DNA of 64,000 nucleotides from Toxotes chatareus. Its lineage: Eukaryota; Chordata; Actinopteri; Toxotidae. Below are positions 48,182-59,595 of the stretch, piece after piece. The notes under the pieces are model-generated. The model did no database searches, was not told where the DNA came from, and was given only the letters and a program-made list of their open reading frames with translations. The translations under genes and the position numbers were made by a program. The stretch covers positions 16,946,001 to 17,010,000 of the forward strand of contig CM028895.1 in the NCBI GenBank assembly GCA_016801885.1, in the 5' to 3' direction. Within the stretch, counting starts at the first letter, position 1, and each line of letters starts with the position of its first letter.

Positions 48182-48207
48182 TTTTTTTTTTTTTTTTTTT
48201 TTTTTTT
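48182..48207. repeat. (T)26 homopolymer in the promoter
   Basis: An uninterrupted T run between the GC box and the proposed first exon. Its length is expected to vary between individuals and could affect promoter geometry. Confidence 0.95.
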
Positions 48208-48367
48208 GCTTCGTTTTTCTGGTGGGAAGAGGGAGGGGTAAGTGCAGAGAGTGTTGTTGTCCGTGGCTGCTGGGGACAGACAGCGCTGCCAAGGTCGGTG
48301 AAAGTACTGCTCAGACCAAGACTTCGGTTCTTACTTTCTAAAAAGTGCTACCCCGAGAGACATACCG
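48208..48367 (+). other. Putative non-coding first exon of an unnamed gene
   Basis: The stretch from the end of the T run to 48367 contains no ATG, is moderately CpG-rich, and ends in CCG followed by the consensus splice donor GTGAGT at 48368-48373. Together with the upstream CCAAT/GC-box region this fits a 5' untranslated exon of a plus-strand gene. The transcription start is not marked; it may lie anywhere from about 48174 to 48290. A second donor-like site GTAAGT at 48238-48243 could give a shorter exon. No protein can be assigned, because no downstream coding exon was recognised within the window. Confidence 0.55.
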
Positions 48368-48900
48368 GTGAGTATTTGGCTTTAACCAACTTTTATTCTT
48401 GTTTAGCGCGCGCTAAGTTGGCTTTACTTCGCCTGGTGTCGTGCCAAATCGTGTATCCCCGTCAAATCAGTGACTGTCAAACGAGTTCACATGGGAAGAG
48501 ATGCCGGGGAGGAAGTGCTAACTTGCTAGCTAACATTAGCCGCTTTTGAGCGCTGAATTTAGTTATGTGGGACCGTTAAGTCACTGTGCAAGTGTGAGAG
48601 GACTTTTATAGAGGGCACAGTTTGCTGCTGATGTACTACCCTTTCCAGGTTTTTGCCTGGCAGCAGCGCCGGCTAAACGGGCGGACAGGCTAGCCAGCAA
48701 ACTTAGCTTTCAAATTCTAGCCCCGTTGTAAGTTTACTGAAATACATCGCTACTGCTTTATTTTTATTATTAATCGCTTGAATGAGGGAGTGAAATGAAC
48801 TCGCGAGCGAGGTGGTGAAAGTTGTGACAATTCGACAACTCTTTACATCCGCAACCACTGCGTTTTCACAACTGTGTAAAGTCCACGGTGAACCCACAAC
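48210..48900. promoter_or_regulatory. CpG-rich island over promoter and intron start
   Basis: CpG dinucleotides are visibly concentrated here (GCGCGCGC near 48406, CAGCGCCGGC near 48664, ACGGGCGGAC near 48678, CTCGCGAGCGAGG near 48800) compared with the CpG-poor DNA around it. This is typical of a fish promoter that stays unmethylated. A further GC box GGGCGG lies near 48680. Confidence 0.6.
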
Positions 48901-49633
48901 AATGCGCTGAACATAAACGAGCAGGTGGCTGCAGTAGAATATGAGTTATTTCCTTTCTAGGGACGCTCTGGTGGGGGTTTCTCAACCTGTTTGACTTGTA
49001 GAAGAGCCCTGTTATCCCAGCACTGTTTCAGTGTGTCTTGGTCTCTCAGACTGCCAGGCAACAGCAGCTGTTTCTTTCACTTCTCTTGACATGAGCTGCC
49101 AATGAGTGACTCTGTTCTGCCCCGTGGGACATTACTGAGTACATACTTCATTAGGTCCAACAACAGCAACACATCATCGCCCATGGTTCATTCAGTCCAA
49201 TGTTTAAAGCCATTGTAGTGTTAAGGTGTAGGTGGTGGTGTAGGTGTAGGCTACACATTAGGTATTGATTGTTTAAGAACTGAGTCATGACTAAGGACTT
49301 TCCAAGAGTTGAGTCCAAAGGTTGAACTGTGTGAACCAGTTAATTGGCCCATGTAAAACGTTTTAAAAGTGTTGTGAGAGGAATGTGCTTTATGGCAGCT
49401 TACGATGCACTGAAATGGCGCTCTTTTGTTGGAGAAGACATACAGCAACAGCTGCTGTCCTGAACAGCAGCATGTGTGTCCGTGCACATGTGTGTATATG
49501 TGTTTTGTCTCAGTCGGCATGCCAGGCTGTAATTGCAGTATTTCAGGAATGCTGGTTGAATTCTGTGACTTAAAGCATACTGGACAATGGCTTCTGTGGA
49601 TGAACCCGATCTCTTGGGGAAGAAGTTGAAATG

Positions 49634-49664
49634 CTTTGCATGTTCTTTGCATGTTCTTTGCATG
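49634..49664. repeat. Three tandem 11-bp units with TTTGCAT cores
   Basis: CTTTGCATGTT is repeated exactly twice and followed by a third partial unit CTTTGCATG. Each unit has a TTTGCAT core close to the POU octamer ATTTGCAT, spaced 11 bp apart, about one helical turn. Confidence 0.85.
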
Positions 49665-51727
49665 GCCTAGCCTAGCTGTGTGCCTCAGTACTCCCTTTTA
49701 CATGGTGGGGGACAAGTTGCGGCATGCAGGGCTTTGTATAGCCCCAAAAGGAAAATGCTAAGTCATTACTATAAGCTGCAAGGTATAAAAAGAATATGAC
49801 ACATATGATGTGGCACTTAGTTCACCAACCGTAAACCAAGTCTCTTGCTGTTTATAGATGTGTTAGACTTTTGCTTTCAAATTCCTGGCCAGCACCCGTC
49901 ACTGTCTTGAGAGTTGTTGTAGAAAGACCTCTGTTTAACACCATCACCCTCCCAACATTTATTTAGATAAGTATTGCTTTAGTGACCAGTTAATGTATTT
50001 CTTTGGGACATCCCAGTGACAGGACCCTGCAGACTTGGTTTGGTAATAATTACAATATCCAGCTGGTAATTTTAATCTTTGTTATGAGTGTGCAGCTAAT
50101 TTAAAGTCACTAATTAGTTGTTGTTGGGTTTTGTGTGGTCCTTGTGAACCATGAAAAGAGTTCAGATGCCGTGCTGATGCAGTGTAGCGCTGCAAGTGGA
50201 AGAAGTCTGAAAAGAGCAAGAGACATGCCAGACTTTACAAACGTGCTTTGGCAGAATTTGAACGCAATGTGTATGTGTGACTGAAACTCCGCTTGACCAT
50301 CGTGCTGGCACAGCAGTGCCTGTTAGTTTGCAGTTAATGTCTCATAGTTTTGTTTTTTTTTCCTCAGTGTTTGTGCGTGTGACAGAATAACAGGATATGG
50401 TATCTTACACCCTTTCTAACAGTAGCATTTCATTTTTTCACATTGTGGTTTTTAACCTGCTGCTGCATTACAGGTTGCCTGAGGCGAGCACGTGGGGAAG
50501 CCTCTGTGCTGCGCTGCACTTTCTTTTGTGCTTATTTAGCTCTGCTAGGAAGGAATGCTTAAATACCAACCATAGTAACCATATGGGAGATATGTATAGC
50601 ATGATTATTTATATCATATTAGTTCAGTCAGCAATACAGCTTTACCTCTGCAACCTCCACAGTAACCAAAACAAGACCAGAATATGTAATGTCAAACAAC
50701 AAATGTACACGTCACCTGTTGGTTGAGTGTGTGTTGTCATGATCAAAGAAATCCAGTATCCACCTCAAACACAGCTAGCAAACTGGCATTGATGCTGCTT
50801 TCTGATGTGTGAAAGATGATGACTACAGCCATTATAGTCATATTACAAAGAAGCTTCCAGCTACTGAAATGTGCTGCTTTAAACTCTCACCAGGCCGGAT
50901 AGAGGTAATGTGATATTTGCAGTTTAGCTGTTCTCAGACTCCACATGAAACTGCTTGCAGCAGCAATTTTTGATTGCTGTAGTCCAGCAATGAATCACAA
51001 GTTGCTTTGTGACACTAAATGAGAAATCCCAAAGGATTTCCTTCCAGCACTGCACACTTCACCAGTGCCAAGTCTAATATCTGACTGAGATTTTAGCTGA
51101 ACAAACAGTGCGAGGCCTTCTTGTATCATTATTTCACTGTTGATGCCAGCCGAGGTTAGCCTGCAGCACTGCGAGACTGTCTTGTGGACATTCAGTCAAA
51201 CATTTGTTTATGCGTGTCAGATGGCTTAATGTATAGTTCCTCCTCCTGTGTTCGTTCAACAGCATGACAAATTGAGAATGTCACTGTTGCATTGAGAGAA
51301 CAAATAAGAAGTAAATACTGCACAGTTGGTTACAGTACACAAATGTTTTTTATGTTTAACCTGAACCAGGTATGGCAAATGTTTACAGGTATATGGCCTT
51401 TACAAAACCACTGTCTCCATTGTCCTTAATCCACTTGATTTTCCTTGTTTATCAGTTCGTGGTTGTGCGCATCCTTTCAAGAGAAGCTAAACATTTACAC
51501 TTGTTAAAGTCGTTGTTTCATTCAGACAGAGCAAACTGGCTAGGAAGTCCCTGAGTTGCACAGCTCCCGCCTCATAGTGTTCAGCTCTCCTCCTGTTATC
51601 AGCGACTAATCATGCAGTGGACCACCAGCCACTGCTGACTCAGCCAATGCTGCCATCTGGGCTGGAACAGAAAACACAACAGACTTCTCACTGGCTCTAG
51701 AGCCTCAGATGCTCAGCTAACAGATTT

Positions 51728-51786
51728 TGTGTGTGTGAGTGAGTGTGTACACACAAACACACACACACACACATGCATGCATGTGT
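51728..51786. repeat. Inverted TG/CA low-complexity tract
   Basis: A TG-rich half runs into a CA-rich half through the palindrome GTGTGTACACAC, so the strand could fold into a hairpin. ATGCATGCATG follows. Confidence 0.8.
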
Positions 51787-54700
51787 CTGACAGTGAAAAA
51801 GTGAAAGAGAACTGAAGAGAGCAAAAAAGTGTAGACAGTAATGTGAAGATAAAGTCTTGAGAGAGTGTGAAATATGAAAGAAAAAATGTTCCCATTTTAG
51901 TTTTTCTTTGTCTGGTGGAAAACTGGAGAATCTCACGATGTTGTGGGTCAAAACTGAAAATAAATTGAACACACAACGAATAAGGTGGGCAACTGTTTTG
52001 ACAGCTAATTGTTTCAGCTCTACAATTATGTTTCTCGCCTGTTCTCATTGAAATAAAAGACACATTCCGTTTAGTTACTTCAGGTTCAGGGTCCTGGTTT
52101 TGTGCCTGCTGGCTCACTGCCTTGACTGAGTGGGACACTTGAACAGAACAGTCGTAGTTAATGTCATTGGTTACACCTGTGCTTTTCCTACTGTCACACG
52201 GCATAAAGACCTATGAATCAAGCTTATTATTTTAGCAGTAGTCTTGTACCCACTTACACAGGGGGCCTTTTTTTGTCTCGCAATTTGGCAAAGCAGGATT
52301 AATAAATCTCAGTTGTTAGAACAGCTTATATCTTAAAAGCTTAAAACTTAAGCCACCAGTGTTCAATATTCACCAGGAATAATGTTTTCCAGTAAAAAAA
52401 AAACTCTCCAATTTTTTGATCCCCTCTTGTTTTTGTTACTCTCAGGAAATTACCTATTTGTGCGTCGTCAACTGTGGCTGCGAATGAAACTGTCCGCTCA
52501 CAGTTCCTGTTTTATCCCCAAACTACTCGTCTGCCTGTGTTTTTATCTGTCTGTCTGCCTGTGAGAATAAATGTGTGTCGAACTGCGCTGCCTTATGACC
52601 CTGCACACTTCCCGCTCACGTTTCACTTTTTAAACTCACATCCTGTCAGCGGGACAACAGCTCTCTGTAAGTGTGTTTGCTCTGCAGTATCAGTATGCTC
52701 TCGCCGGCGAGTATTGTGCTGAGGCTGTGCTTGTAATTGTCAGTTGTGTAATGTTTATTATCCCTCAGTTGGTCCAGTATTATTAGTAATGATTTTTTCT
52801 TATTGGTTTGTTGTAATGTTGCTGTTTCCCACACTCTGAGCATTTACGTGTAGTGGTGGTTGGTGCGTCATGTGACCCATGTGCATGCAGGGTGGGGGGG
52901 GCAGGCAGGCTTTTGGTAGATGTTAGCTAGGTGCACAGAGCTAGCTGTGCACAGAGAAGACTCTAGTCAGTTTCTGCAGTGCACACAGCTCAGACAGGCT
53001 TGTGGCTAAAAATTAGTTTGTTTGAGAAGAGTGAAATTAGGTGTGAGGTTGAAACTGAGTCATTTTAACTACCTGGGCGGGTCTTAATCTACCTGGGTAT
53101 GCTGCCCAAGTAGAGCCTATGTTGTTTGCTTGTGTAACAACATAGACACTCTACAGGAAACACAGTTTGGTTTTATGATGGGAAGCTGAATTTTGGTAAA
53201 CTAAGGAGGTTTCAAATCCTCCAACTTTCAAACCACATAATGTGTCCTAATGTACTGCAGTGTTTAAGGATGTTATTTTTTCAATATTTATGTAATTCAC
53301 TGCTAACTCTTAACCTGCTTTGATTATTATTGTTATGAGAAATGTTTGTATTTCTGTCTTCCTTTTTCGTATAACTTTTATTTTGGCCCTATTTAACCTT
53401 GTAAGGTTTCATGTTCCCTCATGACAGATAAAGCGACTGCTGTTTTTGAAACCTGAGTGGTGGGACGACAGGGTCATTTAAAATGCACGCCATCTGTCCT
53501 ATCGATTTTGTGCAAACTACTTTCAACGACGGGCTTCTTTGCTTTGGCAGTTTATTTATGCACAAATGCCCAAAGCATCATACTTTCTAGGCCACTGGAA
53601 AATTGGAAAGCCTTGGAAAATGTGTTACAGTACAAAGTTAAGTTGAAAGCTATAAAACTAAAAGATAAGAAAAAAAAGTTACTTGGATTTAATTGTTTTC
53701 ATCTTTTCATTCTTTGTCACCTGTTGGATTTGTGCCACGTTACTGAGTGGTCATATTTACAATGCAAAGGCGCTTTAAATCAACAGCTGCAATCACTTTA
53801 TTCTGTTCCGTTTTATAAAGCTGATTGCCATTTAACAAAGGGAAAACGTCACGCTTCTGCTCTGTGAGTCACGCTTTCTGATTTGGTGAATTTAGCTGGA
53901 AGCTGCTATTCTCTTGCTGGCATGATGCTTGGTGAGTTTTAAAGCGTATTCAGATGAAATGTAAAAAGGTTTATGATACAAATATGCATCACAGGGCGCA
54001 CCCCTAGCTTAATTTATAAAACATTGCACTATTTAACCTTCACAGAGAATAGTGAGCTTGCTATGTTCTGCCATTCCAACAGTTTTTTTTTTTTCCTCCA
54101 TTTCCGCAGCTTGGCCTCTGCTGACTTTTTTTTGCAACTCAGCAGCACACTTACTGATCTCAGCAGGTGCTGGAATCCAGAGATTTACAGCTGTTTATTG
54201 TTCATGAGAAGCTAATGCTGTGTGAGAGCAGAAATATTAGGATGTTTAAGAGGACAGTCGTCATCCTTTGGTAAGCAGGGTGTATCAGCACTAAAACCAG
54301 TGGAGTGACCAAAACAACAGCAGCTCGGTCAGGGCAGGGCACTGACTGTGTCCAAACTGATTTAATGTGTGAGTGCTACAGAGTAATGGCTCAACCCCTG
54401 ATCCTGATTACTGCATGTTGGGATTGTGATGATTAACACTTATTATTAGTCTTGATAATTTGATTATGGAATTATTTGGAGGTCCAGAGGGTCTTTGTGG
54501 TTCAGTGTAATATGTCTACATGTGTGATGTTATGTCTGTAAATGTTTGGTATGATATCCGACTGTTTTTATGGTACCTGCCTGCTTTAGGACGACAGATG
54601 AAAATTAGCTATTGTGCTAATTCTGGCATATTTGCATTGATGCTCACTGCTGATATGTTGATAAATGTGCACTGTCCTAATTCAATAAACGAGTAAAGGT

Positions 54701-55203
54701 ATAAATGGTCAGTTGTTCCTGAAACGGGTCACGACTTAGTTTGGCAGAGGTTGACATATATAAGTTCTGCTTGTGCTTTGGGCCGTTTCCTCAATTTGTT
54801 GCTAATGGTGTATGCAGAGCTAGATTTTCACTTACTAGGCACGGATATATGATATACAACAACATGCAGACTCAACGCAAAGGTAACAAAGTGAAAACTG
54901 AAAGAAGGAAAAACAAAAAAGCATTTGGCCTCGATATGTTGCATGACTAACTGAGCGAGTGCACTTGATCTTGGCCTCGGTTGACAGATTTGTCTGATGA
55001 CAGAGACCAAAGGCCTGCATGGTCTGCAAAGGTCAAGTATCGTCTGCTTGGCCATTCTGAAGTGATTAGCGTTGATCCTTCACAGTAGAGCCAGCGTTCA
55101 TGGAAAGCCATAAATAGGTTTGTTTTCATAAGGAAACTCCTGTGCCCCACTGGGGCCACACCCTGTGTTTGTATAGCCTGTTTTTGCAGAAATTAGCCAA
55201 AGA

Positions 55204-55206
<3 letters not shown>

Positions 55207-55253
<47 letters not shown>
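55207..55253. repeat. (TC)n microsatellite, 47 bp
   Basis: A pure TC run of about 23 units within the presumed intron. Confidence 0.97.
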
Positions 55254-55254
<1 letters not shown>

Positions 55255-58030
55255 AGCTGTGAACAATATGTTTAGCATTTTGTGTCAAATTTCCCAAAAT
55301 TTCCCAAATTTAAACCAGGTACAGTATAGTACAATAGCCTAAATGTTAGACCAGTGACCATATCGCAATACTGTTAACCAACCATCTACTGCACAGCTGT
55401 AGTTAAGCGCTAAATATGTCCCCACACAGTGATGCGAGGCCCTTTGGATAAATGCATTTATCAAATGACTTCTGGTCTGAAAACATCAAAGCAGTTAGGA
55501 AGTCTGCAGCAACAAGTCAGAGCATTTATTGGTGCTCTTTAGGTCATCCCTAGCGCTACCACATCTGTCTGTTTAATTATTTTGTCTAGAATAATCTTGC
55601 TGCCATAGTCTTGGTAGCTTCAGCTTTAGCGTAGCTTGTCAGACGTCCACCCAACAGAGGGGGAGCCTGTAGTGGTGCAGATCGCTTGATGCTCTCACGC
55701 ACACACTTGCTAACACTAGTTTCACACAAGTCAGTCACACACAGACATGGTTCCCTTTGTATCTGCAGTGCTGCTGACATGCAGGGCTTGGCAGAACAGA
55801 AGTGGCATTGAGCAGAGACGTAGGAGGAATTTCTACGCCTGGAGTCCCACTCTATACAGCAGTGGCTGCTAGTAGCCAGACAGCCACTCTGCCTCCTCCT
55901 CCTCTCCAAATACCAAATGCCCTCCTTTACTTTCCTACTTGCTTTTTGCCTTGATTTCTTTTCTTCCTTCCATTGTTTTTTTCATGCACTCTTATGTGCC
56001 TTGGCAGTTTCTTACCCTCTCTCTATCACACTTTCCCTCTCTCAACATTGACAGAAGCCTCTGTGAGTTGTTTACTACGTCTACTGCACCCCCCCCAGCT
56101 CTCTGAGCAGAAAATGACCACTGTGACTTTTTGTCTCTGTTGACATAACCAGGGTCCCTCTCCTTCTCTCTGCACCAGTGGCCAGATGTGGAGGAGGGAT
56201 AGTGGTGAGTTTGTAATGAGCAAGTGTAAAATTAGGCAGCAGGCCCAGCTGGCTGAACCAGAGGGCACACAGAGTCAGCAGCTGAGCAGAGCTGAGTACT
56301 GCTGCAGAGGAGGAGACTGAGTCAAGTGTGTGTGTGTGATATGTGATGCATGGTTTCTGAGTGAGAGCATTTCAGAAAGCATACTTAAAAACTTAACTAA
56401 AAAATGAACTGTGCTTGATGTATGAGCCCTAACTGGCAGAGAGTTCTTCACTGCGTATAGAGCGTTTGGAGAACGGTCAGTAGACCAAAACAATTGAATC
56501 CTGTGCTGGTATGTGAAGTAGACTGTAAGAGGCAGGGATAAAGGGCATCAGTGATACAGCAGAGGGAAGTAAGGCTGCCATTGTAGTGGTGCTGGGTCAG
56601 TTTCCCCTTCTTCACCCAGCCCACCCTCTGCCCTGGCTTCCAGACCCCCCCGGCTCCCCCCTGGCCTGTGTCCATATTAGGGCAAAACTCAGCCAACCTC
56701 CCCTCGAGCAGAGCTCAACCCCCCAACACACCCTGCTGTCACATTTGCTCCAGCGAAGGGAGCCTGAGGGAGACGCAGCTCCCCTAACCCAATTTGAAGT
56801 CTTGTTTTCGTGGCCAGTCAAAACAGCAGAAGGATTTTAAAATGGATGCAGAAAGCCAAGGTCAATCATGTTGTTTCTGTGTGAGAGGCATGCTGGTGTG
56901 TTTTATTGTTTTGTTTTTATTTTATTTTTGAGAGCTCCAGTTGAGCAGAGATTGTCACTTGGTAACCACTTCTCTTCAGCGTTCATAATAGTTCTATATG
57001 TGCATACATCCGCAGCCTGAGCCCAGACTGCGACAGGCCAAAGGTCACAGCTTTGGGTATCAGTACTTTCTTCTCTGAACGTCCTTCAGTGCAGCTGAAC
57101 AGTTGTTCAGACAATTTTTCATGGAATTTTTACATGTGAATGTTCTTCAATGAGAACAAGAAAAAAAAAGTATGCTGTTATGTTACTGTAAAGACAGTTC
57201 AGTTTGGATAGCACTGGTAGTGAGAGACACTCGAGTCAAACAATTCATTTGTGCTTGCCAGTCATTTTCCTAGAGATTCCCAAACAGAAGTTATTTTGGG
57301 TCATTGGTGTTGATTTTGGTTTCCTTTGGTTTATACAAAGTTCCTCTCAGAGGAAATGGATTGACTTAACAGACATAAGAACTACTGGGTTAGCACTGAG
57401 TATTTTAGAGGTAGAACAGTTACACTTGTTTCATTGTACCATCCAATCACACATCAACACATAAATTGACAGGTTTGGATGTGCACACACTGGCTTAAGA
57501 GCTATTGGAGTTTCATAACAGGGTATTGACATGTCCAGGTTCGTTTAGAAAATTAATGTGAAAACACATATGAAGATCAGTGGTGTAACACTACGTAACA
57601 GTCGTGTTTTAATACATACCACAGTTTTGGGGTCACAGGTTGATGTGTGCTTGGCACAGTGGAGAAAGTGAAAGATAAAATTCCTCTCCCTTTGTTTTTA
57701 AAACAGTCGACGCTGAATGGAAGCTAATGGGCCATGGTTCTTGCAGCAAAAATAAAGACAGAAGGCACTCAAATATAAACAAACTAAAACAGAGCTAAAT
57801 GCACTGTGTCAGGACGTCATTGCGAGCATGCTGTGCTCTCTCATGTATGTTTGTGCACCTGCAACAGGGGGAAAAAAAATCTGCACTGCTGATCATGCGA
57901 GCTTGGAATGCAGGGCTAATCTGACTAGCTTGTTTTAGCTAATAGTCAACAACTGTCACACTGCCAGAGTTCTGCAGGGGGAACAGCCACTTTTGTATTT
58001 ATGGTCCTCATGTGCCATGATAAAGCCTCT

Positions 58031-58078
58031 AATTAGACTGTCTTAGGCAATTAATCCCTAATTATTTGGTGTAATAAG
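58031..58078. promoter_or_regulatory. Cluster of homeodomain cores
   Basis: Within about 50 bp lie CTAATTAG, CAATTAATCCC and CTAATTATT plus a GTAATAAG word. TAATTA is a general homeodomain core and TAATCC the Otx/Pitx type. The surrounding block is repeat-free, which suits an intronic enhancer, but function is inferred. Confidence 0.3.
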
Positions 58079-59558
58079 GTGTACACAGAACATCCTGTAC
58101 AAGGGAGGGGGAGAAAGAAAATCCAAATTTAATACGCAGACGTCTGAGATGTGTTTGCTTTATTGACAGGTGTCTCGGCCTGTCACAGTCAGTTGTGGTG
58201 GTTGCTAAACTGTCGCCCCTCTAAATCTTTCACCCCCATGTGTGAGATTTGGATTTTGTTCCACCAAAATGGCAGCAAGTATTCAACTTAAATCCAGGCT
58301 TCAAAAAATAAAGTGTTAACTTTTTTTTGTAAACTGGATAATTTGTCTGCTTTGTCCCATAATCGCTGTCGTTTTTCACTAAAGACCGAACTACGCTGTC
58401 ATTACAAGTTTTTCATATCGGATTCTTTGCCAAAGTGGCTGGTAAATAAACCAAAATGTAGAAGCATTTGGCTGATGGTCATTTTCCTCCGTCTGGGATT
58501 TACTGCATTTAGCTAGCACCGCAAGCCTTTTAAAATGTTTTTTTGTTTTTTTTTTTTATCAGAATATGCTGCTCAGGATCAGGTCTTTCTATGTCACGTT
58601 CATCATTCTCCATGTTCAATGTTTGAAATATGTGTACCAAGGTAGAGCTAAGGAAACTGCTTCTCTTTATTACATCTGACCTTTTTAAAAGGCTTTTGTT
58701 TTTACAGTTGCAGGAGATGCTTAGATAGTTACCTGATTGTGAGGAACCAAATGGAGCCACATTCCAGAAACTCCAAATCAGGTCTAGCTGGCTTGGGTTT
58801 TTCCCTGTAGAAGGAAAAAAACCAACATAATTTCCTGATCTGTTATTATTTTCGTGTGAGCCTACGTCATAAATATATAACAAGAGTTATATGCTGTTTT
58901 TTTACCCTGGGTTATGACTGCATATTCAAGGAATCATGGTGATTATGTTGTTTGATATTTGTTGTGGTTTATTATTTGAGAGAACAAAACACCTTATCTG
59001 TCTCAACTACAGCAGTCATCCTATAAATGTTAAGTGAAGAGGAACTGTACAAGAACAATAATGATGAAGTCAAGCTGAGGTTGTGCAGTTACACACATCA
59101 AGCTGCGCAGCTTTACCTGCATTAAAAAAAAAAGGAACTTAACACAGTTCCCACACATTTCAGCACCTGTTCAGCCAGTTGGGGTTTTCGGTCTATAGAG
59201 AGTGAGTAGACTGGTTCATTTCCTGTTCAACTGAGCATCAGGTGATGAATGACAGTTGTCTCTCACTGAAGAGTGAATTCTAAAATTTTCCTGTTTTTCA
59301 TTTGTGGTTCTTTTTGAAGGTTACATGTACTGGTATCAGGGCGGTATTTAAAGCAAGAGTGAATACAAAGTGAATGTAGGCACTTGTTATCATACAGCAC
59401 TGTCAAATCAATGAATCTTAGTGGTTAGTGATGTCCCTGTTTCCCCTTCACCCCACCAAACATCCCCAAACCCAGAGCTCACTGGGCTGTTAAAAATCCA
59501 TCATCCATTCATCAGCTGTTGCCATGCAGAATGGAAGAAAGATACTCCATAGCTGTCT

Positions 59559-59561
<3 letters not shown>

Positions 59562-59593
<32 letters not shown>
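59562..59593. repeat. (CA)16 microsatellite
   Basis: A pure 32-bp AC run in the presumed intron. Confidence 0.96.

Positions 59594-59595
<2 letters not shown>

Noticed and set aside
48298..48549. Frame starting at GTG within the proposed first exon
   Set aside because: It has no ATG, reads straight through the splice donor at 48368 and into CpG-rich intron sequence.
53457..53867. 136-codon plus-strand frame
   Set aside because: AT-rich, no domain, no flanking splice signals.
56586..56840. Pro-rich frame in a GC-rich patch, open on both strands
   Set aside because: No acceptor/donor pair was found, and both strands are open because of composition. Conservation would be needed to revive it.
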